A program made the translations under genes and the position numbers. This document shows, piece after piece, positions 1-7,082 of a stretch of 64,000 nt of DNA. Below the pieces are notes generated by a model that did no database searches, was not told where the DNA came from, and saw only the letters and a list, made by a program, of their open reading frames with translations. This stretch comes from Vibrio toranzoniae (GTDB taxonomy: Bacteria > Pseudomonadota > Gammaproteobacteria > Enterobacterales > Vibrionaceae): NCBI RefSeq assembly GCF_024347655.1, contig NZ_AP025515.1:124001-188000 (forward strand), in the 5' to 3' direction. Every line of letters begins with the position of its first letter. Positions within the stretch are counted from its first letter, which is position 1.

Positions 1-41
1 CAGAGAGTTGAATATGTAACTGCAGTCCAATCTAGCGAACT

Positions 42-599
42 TTAATCAAACGTAACGACTTGGTTTCGTCTGTTGTCTTTAGCTTGGTAAAGCGCTTTGT
101 CTGCACGTTTGATGGCAGTACGTATCGATTCATGCTGTTTAAGCTGCGTTACTCCGGTCGAAGCCGTTACTTGAAGCGCTTTAGGCCAAGGGCTTTGGTC
201 CATTGTTAGGTAAAAATCATCGATAGATTCGTTACACTGTAGCGCAGTTTGTTCCAGGCAAACGAGTAGAAACTCCTCACCACCCCAGCGATAAAGCAAG
301 TACTACTCACCAAGGCTCTCGTTCGTCGTTGCGACAAACTGAATAAGTACTTTGTCACCGGCTTCATGGCCATGTTGATCATTGATCTGCTTAAAATGGT
401 CTAAATCAAACAACGCAATGTGAATCGTTTTTCCTTGTTGCGCCAGCCATTCGAAATCATAGAAGGTATCTAACGCTTCGGTTCGGTTTCTACATCCGGT
501 CAACGGATCGGTTGTGGCCTTTACCTTTAGCTCTTCAATTTCTTGGGTTAAATAGCGTTGTTGCTCTGCTGCACGCGTTTTGCTTCGCTGTGCGATGTG
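42..599 (-). pseudogene. Decayed diguanylate cyclase (GGDEF) gene
   Basis: The reverse strand encodes a coiled-coil-like linker (AQRSKTRAAEQQRYLTQEIEEL), then the GGDEF-domain start DPLTGCRNR, the substrate region FDLDHFKQINDQHGHEAGD, the active-site loop YRWGGEEF and the usual C-terminal ADKALYQAKDNRRN. An in-frame amber TAG at 303-305 sits just before YLLYRWGGEEF, so the reading frame is the same on both sides and the break is a single stop codon. Nothing resembling a sensor domain or start lies beyond about 600, so the 5' end is missing too. The active-site residues look intact, which suggests recent loss. Read-through or a suppressor tRNA is the only way a full domain could be made. The family assignment is firm; the exact upstream edge is uncertain. 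Confidence 0.85.
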
Positions 600-721
600 T
601 AATGCGCAATGCCTTAGACTTGGCGCAATCGGAGATTAGAGCATTAGCATTGATAAAATTGCTAGACCCAGAACTGACGGTTATACAGGAAAGCGCACCA
701 TTAGACCAAATTCAAGTTTAA
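600..721 (+). pseudogene. 3' fragment of an unidentified protein gene
   Basis: This frame reads RNALDLAQSEIRALALIKLL followed by DPELTVIQESAPLDQIQV and a stop. It has the amphipathic, coding-like composition of a genuine C-terminus, but upstream it runs antisense through the GGDEF remnant. I therefore take it as the end of a gene whose 5' part was lost at a junction near position 600. I do not recognise the family. Its position before a small phage-like operon suggests mobile-element origin, which is inference only. Confidence 0.4.
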
Positions 722-793
722 ATATTGAACGCAGACCCTTGATTCTGAATGTTATTTGCTCAATAAGTGCGGTTTTTTCGGGGGTGATAATTT

Positions 794-813
794 AACTGTA
801 TATTTATACAGTT
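794..813. promoter_or_regulatory. LexA (SOS) box
   Basis: The core CTGTATATTTATACAG at 796-811 is a perfect palindrome apart from its centre and fits the gammaproteobacterial LexA consensus CTG-N10-CAG with an AT-alternating spacer. It lies about 120 bp upstream of the first small ORF of the 931-1362 mini-operon, so that operon is the likely SOS-controlled target. Confidence 0.8.
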
Positions 814-930
814 AAACTTAAAGTGGCTCGGTTTGTTGTAATAAGAGTAGTGTGTGCGAGTTTTATGGCTTGCTGTGATAACGAGTCACGAGGCCACTTT
901 ACTGTTCATCAATTAAAGTGGAGGGTACTT

Positions 931-1083
931 ATGTTGCAGTGTCACTTCTTAAGCTCAATTTTATCGAAACACTTTGTTGTCTATGAGAGCGTTCGTACCA
1001 CTCATTTTGTCTTTCATTCCCAATTACGCGCCATAGTGCGATACCTACTTGAATACTACGCATCTCGATGGATAACGAAGTAA
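931..1083 (+). CDS. Small hypothetical protein, first gene of SOS-linked mini-operon
   Basis: A 50-residue ORF starts at ATG 931 behind a strong ribosome-binding site (GGAGGG, 6 nt spacing). The product is rich in His, Tyr and Arg with a hydrophobic middle and no domain I recognise. Its 3' end overlaps the next ORF by 16 bases, a compact arrangement typical of small phages. The good ribosome-binding site and coupling to the next gene are the only support; the frame extends upstream without a better start. The function is unknown. Confidence 0.45.
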   Translation: MLQCHFLSSILSKHFVVYESVRTTHFVFHSQLRAIVRYLLEYYASRWITK

Positions 1084-1277
1084 TTGCGTTCCTCAATCCG
1101 TTAATCATTGCGCTTATTACAGGTGGAGTCTCAAGCCTTGGCGCGATTGCAGCTTTGAAAACGGACATCAACTGGATAAAACGAGTGCAACAGGACCAAG
1201 AGCAACGGATACGAAAACTGGAGATACCGAATGAAAGGACACAAGTGCAAAGGCCGCCGACCAAACGACCAACTTAA
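1068..1277 (+). CDS. Small membrane protein with cytoplasmic coiled coil (phage-like)
   Basis: This 69-residue product has one hydrophobic segment (about residues 6-30, FLNPLIIALITGGVSSLGAIAAL). A charged heptad-like stretch follows (TDINWIKRVQQDQEQRIRKLE) and then a Pro/Arg tail. This membrane-plus-coiled-coil layout is common among small phage membrane and lysis-accessory proteins, but no specific family can be named. It overlaps the preceding ORF by 16 bases and the following one by 47, which supports translational coupling. A role as holin-like or virion membrane protein is inference. Confidence 0.55.
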   Translation: MDNEVIAFLNPLIIALITGGVSSLGAIAALKTDINWIKRVQQDQEQRIRKLEIPNERTQVQRPPTKRPT

Positions 1278-1362
1278 GAAAGGATACACACTCAAAAATG
1301 GGCGAGTGGTGAGGGCGAACACTACACGAAAACACTACAAAAACGCCGATAAACCACACTAA
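1231..1362 (+). CDS. Very basic small protein (phage-like)
   Basis: The 43-residue product MKGHKCKGRRPNDQLKKGYT... continues with KNGRVVRAN and TTRKHYKNADKPH. It is strongly basic (about a third Lys/Arg/His), has no hydrophobic core, and looks like a nucleic-acid-binding or virion protein. It starts inside the preceding gene in another frame and stops four bases before a strong terminator hairpin. Short basic proteins of this kind occur in small tailless phages; I cannot confirm homology from sequence alone. The start is ATG with a weak GAGAT-type ribosome-binding site. Confidence 0.5.
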   Translation: MKGHKCKGRRPNDQLKKGYTLKNGRVVRANTTRKHYKNADKPH

Positions 1363-1363
1363 T

Positions 1364-1400
1364 CAAAAGAGCCATTTTCTTATAAAAGTGGCTCTTTTTG
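1364..1400 (+). terminator. Intrinsic terminator of the mini-operon
   Basis: An inverted repeat AAAAGAGCCA ... TGGCTCTTTT followed by a T-run lies immediately after the stop of the basic-protein ORF. Confidence 0.75.
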
Positions 1401-1570
1401 TATCCCCTGTGTAAGAGACTGTACTATCAGCACCTAGTTTTACAGCTAATGATTTAAATCACTGTTATAAATGAGGTTAATGGTTATAATTCATTCCACT
1501 AATCAGGCTAGCCAGAAAATCGTCAATTTGAACACGGCGTTTTCCTGTTAGCTTGACTTGTTTTTATTTA

Positions 1571-1598
1571 TCAGTGTATGTGAAGGTTCATATGCTGA
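1571..1598. promoter_or_regulatory. Interrupted palindrome upstream of receiver gene
   Basis: TCAG-tg-TATG, an 8-nt spacer, then CATA-tg-CTGA form a symmetrical 28-bp element ending 33 bp before the ATG of the receiver gene. It could be an autoregulatory operator. No known consensus was recognised. Confidence 0.35.
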
Positions 1599-1631
1599 TC
1601 TACCATACTTTTATTATTTATCTGGATCAGA

Positions 1632-2363
1632 ATGGACGCGACAGAACTCGGTATTGTACTAGCGTTAGCTAGTTTGTTTTTAGGATTTATCTTTTGGGTT
1701 GTTCCGCGAGAGGTTGTAACCAATCGCTTCAAAAAGTTTAGTGTTCAATCTCATGTTGAAAAGCTACATCTTCGAACTGACTTTAGAATCGCAATTGTCG
1801 ATGATGAAATAGGCAATTATCCAATACAATACATCAAAGACTTAGGCTTTAACGTTCATGAGTATGAATCAGTTTCATTTACTGATGCGCAAAATTTGAT
1901 AAATCACGACTTGTTACTTCTCGATGTAAAAGGTGTCGTCAGGGAAGATCTAGATGAAGGTGGTGCTAAGTTAATAAAAATAATAAAAGAGGCTCGCCCT
2001 TTAATTCCTGTTGTAGCAGTGTCTTCAGGTTACTTCCATACGGAGTTGAATGACTACTTCCGAATTTCAGATGCTACTGTAAATAAGCCAATTGATGAAT
2101 TTAAAATTCGAGAGCTATTGTGTGAGCTTAAGAAAGAGTTTTTTGATGCACCCTCAATAGCTAATACTATCGAAGATAGTATTAAGAAACTTGATCTTAG
2201 TTCTTCTAAAAAGAACAAGCTAAATCAACTAGTTATCGAATTTGTATCTGGCAAGTGTTCAGAAAATGATTTTTTGAACGTTATTCATATGAATGCAAAG
2301 GGTGAGTCACAAGAAATCATTAATAACAGTAGAATACTGCTAGACAGAGTTAAATATGCTTAA
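1632..2363 (+). CDS. Membrane-anchored response-regulator receiver protein
   Basis: This 243-residue protein has one N-terminal membrane segment (about residues 5-24) and then a receiver domain (about 50-165). The phosphorylation residues are present: acidic pair D57/D58, acceptor D98 in LLLLDVKG, S131/S132 and K152 in NKP. The C-terminal ~75 residues are charged and helical with no DNA-binding domain, so it is not a classical transcription regulator. Its last 8 bases overlap the start of a histidine-kinase-like gene, making a translationally coupled pair. The tethered receiver may be a phosphorylation-controlled membrane effector or a scaffold. The pair sits beside dif among mobile-element debris, and its AT-rich codon use suggests acquisition. 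The receiver fold is well supported; the output is unknown. Confidence 0.75.
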   Translation: MDATELGIVLALASLFLGFIFWVVPREVVTNRFKKFSVQSHVEKLHLRTDFRIAIVDDEIGNYPIQYIKDLGFNVHEYESVSFTDAQNLINHDLLLLDVKGVVREDLDEGGAKLIKIIKEARPLIPVVAVSSGYFHTELNDYFRISDATVNKPIDEFKIRELLCELKKEFFDAPSIANTIEDSIKKLDLSSSKKNKLNQLVIEFVSGKCSENDFLNVIHMNAKGESQEIINNSRILLDRVKYA

Positions 2364-3405
2364 TCAGATTATCGAAAACAAAATTGTTGACGTCCCTTGG
2401 CCTACGCTAATTGACGGCAAGGTATATGAAGGTAGTAAATTTCAAACATATGAGCGATGCACATCTGAATGTAATGAAAGACAAGGTGTAAGTGATACTC
2501 ATGTATGTAGTCACGGCTTGAGCTATATATCTAGAAAAGTTGGAGGAGAGGTAGTTACAATATCAGGAGTATTTGTCCCAACAAAAGGTAGTGGAAGACG
2601 ATATCGTAAAAACATAGCTTTGAACCAAAGAAAAGTCACCATTGAGTCAATTAATCAGTGGTTTACAACTTTGGATGAAAAGTCGTCAGCAATTAATTCA
2701 TTGGTAGCAAAAACGGCAAAAAACAACTTTGATCAGTTCCACGAATTTGTTAAGTGGGCGAGGGAAATCGGTCACTACAGTGAACGACTTTTAGCCAAAA
2801 GTACGACCTCAAAGGTTTCTGCTTTTGAAAATGCGTCAGGTGATTTAAAAAGCTTGTATAAAACAAGCGTAATGTTACTCGATTCTCTTGATACAACTGC
2901 TTTGTATTTTAATCCAGAAAGTGCCAAGTTTGGTCGAAAGAAATATGCTGATCTATACAGCATGGTGCATAAAATAAAGTTAGTGTTGAGCCATTCTGTT
3001 GCGAATAAAAGTCGTGCCAATGTGGTAATCCGAGGGAGAGTCGAAAATAAGCACAAAGTTTACGAGTCTTTTAAAATTATACCTCTTTCATTGATACAGA
3101 ATGCTATGAAGTACAAGCGTTCTGGTGATGTTGAGATTCTATTTGATGAAATTGGTGATAGCTTAAAGATGAAAGTGAACTCGGTAGGACATGAAATTCC
3201 TCAGTCCGAAATTGATAGCTTGTTTATTCGTGGATTTAGAACTAAGAAAGCCCGTGAAATGGCCGTTGAAGGCAGTGGTCTGGGATTGTATGTACTTAAA
3301 ATAGTAGCTGATGCTCATGATTTTGAGGTGATTGTTACCAGCACACCAATACAACCTCGTAATAAGGGGCTTTTCTTAAATTCTTTTGAAGTTAAAATCC
3401 ACTAA
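2356..3405 (+). CDS. Histidine-kinase-like ATPase with Cys-rich N-terminus
   Basis: This 349-residue cytoplasmic protein has no membrane segment. Residues ~30-75 form a Cys/His region (C35, C39, C51, H53; pattern CTSEC...VCSHG) that could bind metal or sense redox. A helical stretch ~105-220 contains FHEFVKWAREI with H129, a plausible phospho-acceptor. The C-terminus is a HATPase domain: N-box LIQNAMKY (N249), a G1-like NSVGHEIP (unusual, lacking the common DxG Asp), and a clear G2 box GSGLGL at 306-311. It overlaps the membrane-anchored receiver gene by 8 bases and is its likely kinase. No periplasmic sensor exists, so the input must be cytoplasmic. A phage-defence or element-maintenance role is possible given the dif-adjacent location, but is not shown. 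Confidence 0.7.
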   Translation: MLNQIIENKIVDVPWPTLIDGKVYEGSKFQTYERCTSECNERQGVSDTHVCSHGLSYISRKVGGEVVTISGVFVPTKGSGRRYRKNIALNQRKVTIESINQWFTTLDEKSSAINSLVAKTAKNNFDQFHEFVKWAREIGHYSERLLAKSTTSKVSAFENASGDLKSLYKTSVMLLDSLDTTALYFNPESAKFGRKKYADLYSMVHKIKLVLSHSVANKSRANVVIRGRVENKHKVYESFKIIPLSLIQNAMKYKRSGDVEILFDEIGDSLKMKVNSVGHEIPQSEIDSLFIRGFRTKKAREMAVEGSGLGLYVLKIVADAHDFEVIVTSTPIQPRNKGLFLNSFEVKIH

Positions 3406-3839
3406 TGTTTTAAATACACCAAGTGTTTGAGAGTGGTTTTAAGGTCAAGTAACTGCGAGCGTAAATGTTTTTAGCCCATGTGAACATATCTGTTCATGAC
3501 ATTGCTTAGATCTGAGGAACACAAAGAGCAATCCAATAATCTAACCAACAAACACAAATTTAGAGCAAGCTGTAAGTTTGGTTTAAAAAACTCAGTATGA
3601 AAACTTACAGACGAACTCGTGTGAGAGAACTTAACTGGTTTAGTGGATAACACAAAACAGAATTCAACGTGTGTAGCCAACAAGAAACATGGTGGCGTGT
3701 GTGAAATCTGAAAAAGAAACGACAGCAATGCCCACAAGGTTTACACACAGCGCGGTGAATCATTAGTGCAAGAAGCTGTAATTTAGACAGACGGAGCAAA
3801 TGTTCTCGTTGATCGGCTTTGTGTAAGCGAATCATGTAG
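3406..3839. other. Non-coding stretch with a perfect inverted repeat
   Basis: I see no credible ORF here. The stretch contains CTGTAAGTTT (3570-3579) and its exact complement AAACTTACAG (3601-3610) around a 21-nt loop, and frequent stop codons in all frames. It may be a replication or packaging signal or gene debris of the element flanking dif. Confidence 0.4.
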
Positions 3840-3935
3840 ATGTTGGCCACACGTATAATAATTGAGTTAAAAGAGTGTTTAGAAAATGCTGGTGAACTCA
3901 ATATGCTTGAGGTGCCAGTTGTATTAAGGGTTTAA
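3840..3935 (+). pseudogene. Short coding remnant upstream of dif
   Basis: This frame gives MLATRIIIELKECLENAGEL followed by NMLEVPVVLRV and a stop, 31 residues of well-formed helix-strand composition. A TAG precedes the ATG and there is no ribosome-binding site. It looks like the C-terminus of a longer gene whose upstream part has decayed. It ends 9 bases before the ORF that runs into dif, as if the two were once an operon. The family is not recognised. Confidence 0.35.
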
Positions 3936-3944
3936 GGGGAAACG

Positions 3945-4025
3945 ATGATAAGAATAACTTGGGAACATAGTGACATTACTAAATTGCTCTTACAAGCTCA
4001 GTGCGTATTATGTATATTATGTTAA
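3945..4025 (+). CDS. 26-codon ORF truncated by or reading into dif
   Basis: ATG 3945 follows a strong AAGGGGA ribosome-binding site. The frame reads MIRITWEHSDITKLLLQAQ and then enters the dif site, where it continues CVLCILC and stops at the TAA inside the XerD arm. The good start and sudden change of composition at the dif boundary suggest that the N-terminus belongs to a gene cut by XerCD-mediated integration or excision. It may still be expressed as a short peptide. The product is not recognised. Confidence 0.4.
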   Translation: MIRITWEHSDITKLLLQAQCVLCILC

Positions 4026-4027
4026 AT
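4000..4027 (+). other. dif: dif site (XerCD chromosome dimer resolution site)
   Basis: The 28-bp element has left arm AGTGCGTATTA (XerC side), centre TGTATA and right arm TTATGTTAAAT (XerD side). The centre and XerD arm equal those of Escherichia coli dif, and the XerC arm matches the known Vibrio chromosome I arm AGTGCGCATTA except for one C-to-T. This places the window at the chromosome terminus. It also explains the mobile-element debris on its left, since many Vibrio filamentous and satellite phages integrate at dif. Confidence 0.93.
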
Positions 4028-4046
4028 TTGGAATGATTGCCTTTAT

Positions 4047-4080
4047 AAAGCAGGACTCTTTGTATTATGCCCTGCTTTTG
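4047..4080 (+). terminator. Hairpin after dif, possible terminator
   Basis: AAAGCAGG (4047-4054) and CCTGCTTT (4071-4078) form a perfect 8-bp stem with a 16-nt loop and a short T-rich tail. A second perfect repeat, TGGATATT/AATATCCA, lies at 4124-4154. Either could end transcription between dif and yciH. Confidence 0.4.
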
Positions 4081-4195
4081 TATTGTGTTTATTCTCTACT
4101 TTATACTGTGTATTTAACCATATTGGATATTTACCATAAAATACCTAATATCCAGTGATAATAATCTTCGATTTTAGCCCTGATATTAGTATAGA

Positions 4196-4507
4196 TTAAC
4201 CGCCAGAGAACTTAACTTTGTAGCCTTTCTTTTCAAGGTGCGCTTTGATCTTGTCACGAGCATCACCTTGAATTTCGATGTTGCCATCTTTTACCGAGCC
4301 GCCACAGCCACAAACTTTTTTAAGTTCTGCAGCCATTAGTTTCAATGGAGCATCATCTAGGTCTAAGCCAGTTACGACAGAAACACCTTTGCCTTTACGG
4401 CCTTTGGTTTCTTTTTGGATTCGAACAATACCATCGCCTTTAGGACGTTGGACTTTCTCTTCTTCAGGCTTAATACGACCTGTTTCTGTTGAATATACTA
4501 GGCTCAT
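4196..4507 (-). CDS. yciH: SUI1/eIF1-family translation factor YciH
   Basis: The 103-residue product has the bacterial eIF1-like layout: an N-terminal arm (MSLVYSTETGRI), a basic linker, then the SUI1 domain (about 40-100) with the hallmark KKVCGCGGSVKDGNIEIQGD. Bacterial YciH acts at the small ribosomal subunit and can influence initiation fidelity. The length matches the family. The upstream DUF3319-like gene ends only 3 bases before its start, so the two probably form an operon transcribed toward dif. Confidence 0.93.
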   Translation of the reverse strand: MSLVYSTETGRIKPEEEKVQRPKGDGIVRIQKETKGRKGKGVSVVTGLDLDDAPLKLMAAELKKVCGCGGSVKDGNIEIQGDARDKIKAHLEKKGYKVKFSGG

Positions 4508-4510
4508 AAT

Positions 4511-4879
4511 TTACTTCTTTTGTTGCTCTGCTTTTTGTTTTGCGAGTAAGTAAGCTTCTATATGACGCTGAATTGCAATTTTTCCGCCCTTAATTAGGCG
4601 TCCGTTAAACATGCAATACCACGCATTAGGCTCACCGGTGTCATTCTTGATTTGGTAGCCGTTGAAGTTTTCAGTCGAGCCACCAGTTCCTCTCGACTTA
4701 TTTAACGCTGTGAATTCTTTTGGATCAATAATAGAAGCGGTTTCAATCCACCAATCAATACTCTTCTTAACAGCAGCTAGGTTACCTTGAATAACATTGT
4801 TTTTTAACTTCGCACGCCAAACCGTGTGATTAGCATCTATCGATTGAAGATGGACGCTTCGGTAAATTGAATTAGCCAT
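4511..4879 (-). CDS. Conserved Vibrio protein, DUF3319-like
   Basis: This soluble 122-residue protein has no signal or membrane segment. It contains the conserved-looking core WWIETASIIDPKEF...GYQIKNDTGEPNAWYCMFNGRLIKGG and a Lys/Gln-rich helical C-terminus. I associate this pattern from memory with the uncharacterised DUF3319 family of Vibrio. It sits directly upstream of yciH and is likely co-transcribed with it. The function is unknown; the assignment to the DUF is moderately sure, and that it is a real gene is quite sure. Confidence 0.75.
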   Translation of the reverse strand: MANSIYRSVHLQSIDANHTVWRAKLKNNVIQGNLAAVKKSIDWWIETASIIDPKEFTALNKSRGTGGSTENFNGYQIKNDTGEPNAWYCMFNGRLIKGGKIAIQRHIEAYLLAKQKAEQQKK

Positions 4880-4979
4880 ATCTATTGATCATCTTTTTGT
4901 TTTCACTATATTAATCATAAGTATACTTTTAATGATATCAAGCATAATATGGTAAAAACACCTGTTAAGGTACGGTAAT

Positions 4980-5948
4980 TTGAGAAAAAAAGTCCCTATT
5001 TTATCTGATTCTGTGACAGTTAATTTGTTTGTTGAAAAGTTGAACAGCAATGCGTCAATTGAAATTATAGATGAATTAACAGGATACCAATACTCGCGCA
5101 ATTCACTCTTAGGCATCTACAGTGACTGGAATCGCTACCACGCGTTTTGTACTAAAAACCGTATCAATACACTTCCAGCTTCCGTTACGGCTATTCGTCG
5201 CTTTTTAGAGACTGAATCCAATGACAGAAAATACGCCTCTCTAAAACGTTACACTGCAACGCTTAGTTTGTTGCACATTGTGCTTGGCTTCGCTAACCCT
5301 ATCAAACACCGACAAGTTCGCTTTACTCTACTCCACTTGCAAGCAAGAATGGCCGGTGATGCTAAACAAACCAACGCCATGACATCTGCACACCTCACTG
5401 AATTAAACATATTGCTTTCGCATGACAAGGCCAACTTAAAAGAGGTTCGTGACATTGCCATTTATAATGTGATGTTCGAGTGTGCTTTAAAGCGTTCAGA
5501 ACTTAAGCTGTTATCAACCACCGATGTTGAGAGCACCGATAGTGATTATCAGATCACGATTAAACATTCTGTATACCAGCTTTCACAAGTCGCGAGTGTC
5601 GCACTTGAGCGTTGGCTTTCGTTTGCTGGATCACAAGAGGATTTGCCGGTGTTCCGTGCAATAGATAAGCATGAAAACATTGGACGGCAACCTTTGGATG
5701 ATTCGTCTATCTATCGAATCTTGCGCAGAGCAAGCGATTTACTACAACTGGCGGAAAGCCACCATTTCTCAGGTAACTCGATTCGTGTTGGTGCTGCACA
5801 AGAGCTTTCTAAACAAGGTCTTAAGGTAAAAGAGATTCAGGATTTTGGTCGTTGGCTCAGCCCTGCCATGCCTGCGCAATATGTGGGGTATACGGGCACA
5901 GCGGAGAAGGAGAAAATGAAATTCAAAGCCTTAATACCGTGGCAATAG
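4980..5948 (+). CDS. Tyrosine recombinase (phage-integrase family)
   Basis: This 322-residue protein starts at TTG 4980. An N-terminal SAM-like DNA-binding region (about 35-130) precedes a catalytic domain. Candidate catalytic residues are R172 in LKRSELKLL, R269 in NSIRVGAAQEL, W292 in GRWLSPA and Y301 (or Y304) in AQYVGYT. The second box reads N-x-x-R rather than the usual H-x-x-R, and the fourth has Trp instead of His, a substitution also seen in active members. It lies 950 bp from dif, with no att repeat noticed around it, so it may be a resident chromosomal recombinase rather than a prophage integrase. Confidence 0.8.
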   Translation: MRKKVPILSDSVTVNLFVEKLNSNASIEIIDELTGYQYSRNSLLGIYSDWNRYHAFCTKNRINTLPASVTAIRRFLETESNDRKYASLKRYTATLSLLHIVLGFANPIKHRQVRFTLLHLQARMAGDAKQTNAMTSAHLTELNILLSHDKANLKEVRDIAIYNVMFECALKRSELKLLSTTDVESTDSDYQITIKHSVYQLSQVASVALERWLSFAGSQEDLPVFRAIDKHENIGRQPLDDSSIYRILRRASDLLQLAESHHFSGNSIRVGAAQELSKQGLKVKEIQDFGRWLSPAMPAQYVGYTGTAEKEKMKFKALIPWQ

Positions 5949-6086
5949 ACTTTTGTCGTCAGCCAGTAAAGTAGTAGCATCGTCGGCGTTAAAAAAATCG
6001 GCTTCTAAAAAAACAATAATACCTTGGCAGAAAAGCTCAAGGCATTATGTTGTCAGATTCAAATACAGGAAGAACGATTAGCTAAA

Positions 6087-7082
6087 CTAAGCAAGGCTCA
6101 TTCTAACGCAGTTCTCTAAGAACTGACTAAATTTGTGTCCATTATGCTCCACCATTTTAGGGAACATAGAAATTGGAGTCATACCTGGAAAAGTATTTAC
6201 TTCGTTCAGGTAGATTTCGTTATCTTGGGTTAAGAAGAAATCAATTCGAGATAAGTGACGCAGCTTCATTTGAGTGAAAACTTTGCGCGCATTGTCTGCG
6301 ATTAATTCACATTGTTCATCAGTCAGGTTACTTGCTTCAACTTCAGTGATTGAGTGGCTGTCTGCACTGTACTTTTCTTCATAAGAGTAAAATGCGCCGT
6401 TTGGTGCTATCACCTCGCCCGGCTTACTAATATGCAGCTCACCGTCGATTTGATAGGCAGCGACTTCTAGTTCTCGTGGTACGACTGATTTCTCAACAAG
6501 TACTTGATCTGAGAACGTAAATGCTTTGTTGATCGCTTCGCTTAAATCTTCGATTTTGTTGACTTGGTAACAACCAACAGAAGAACCTTGACGCGCAGCC
6601 TTCACGAACACTTTTCCCCATTTTTCAAAAGCTTGAGTCGCTTGTGAATGAGCTTGTTCCGTGTTGTCAGATAAGAATAAGTATGGTGTATTTGGAATAC
6701 CAAGTGCGTCATACCAAAGTTTTGATGTGATTTTGTTGAAGCTGTTGTTGCTTGCTTCAGAGCCACAACCTAGGTATGGAAGTTTAGCCATTTCAAACAG
6801 TGACTGAATATCACCCGTTTCACCTGGGAAACCATGAATACACGGCACAATAAAGTCGACTTTTGATTCTATATTGTCGCCACGTAGAGTTTGCTCATTA
6901 ATATCAAGGTAAACTAATTCACCGGAATCAATACACCAGCCTTCACTCTTAATCTCAACTCTTAAAACGTTAAAATCTGCAACGCTATTGAGTTGTTCAA
7001 AAAGGTAATTAGCTGAAACTAAAGACACTTCATGCTCTGAAGATCCACCGCCGCAAAGTAGAAGAATGTTTGTGGTGCTCAT
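6087..7082 (-). CDS. ddl: D-alanine--D-alanine ligase
   Basis: The 331-residue ATP-grasp enzyme makes the D-Ala-D-Ala dipeptide for peptidoglycan in the cytoplasm. Family hallmarks are visible: GGGSSEHEVSLVSA near the N-terminus, KAARQGSSVGC, the flexible loop region SYEEKYS, RIDFFL and the C-terminal NEVNTFPGMTPISMFP that binds Mg-ATP and substrate. The length is in the normal range. It lies outside the mur-fts cluster, as expected for a stand-alone Ddl. The start at ATG 7082 gives the standard N-terminus. Confidence 0.95.
   Translation of the reverse strand: MSTTNILLLCGGGSSEHEVSLVSANYLFEQLNSVADFNVLRVEIKSEGWCIDSGELVYLDINEQTLRGDNIESKVDFIVPCIHGFPGETGDIQSLFEMAKLPYLGCGSEASNNSFNKITSKLWYDALGIPNTPYLFLSDNTEQAHSQATQAFEKWGKVFVKAARQGSSVGCYQVNKIEDLSEAINKAFTFSDQVLVEKSVVPRELEVAAYQIDGELHISKPGEVIAPNGAFYSYEEKYSADSHSITEVEASNLTDEQCELIADNARKVFTQMKLRHLSRIDFFLTQDNEIYLNEVNTFPGMTPISMFPKMVEHNGHKFSQFLENCVRMSLA

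Noticed and set aside
600..610. TAATGCGCAAT, the reverse complement of a XerC-arm-like sequence, at the edge of the GGDEF remnant
   Set aside because: It is in inverted orientation relative to dif and lacks a XerD arm, so it cannot form the direct-repeat boundary of a Xer-integrated element.
512..721. A 69-codon forward ORF taken as a complete gene
   Set aside because: Its first ~30 codons are antisense to the clear GGDEF coding frame; only the last ~40 look coding, so it was kept as a fragment.
929..1264. A reverse-strand ORF of 111 codons across the mini-operon
   Set aside because: It is the antisense shadow of three ORFs with better starts and a terminator in the forward direction.
3471..3901. 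Two overlapping reverse-strand ORFs of 88 and 98 codons
   Set aside because: Composition is rich in Cys, His and Ser with no ribosome-binding site, and they overlap each other; they look like chance open frames.
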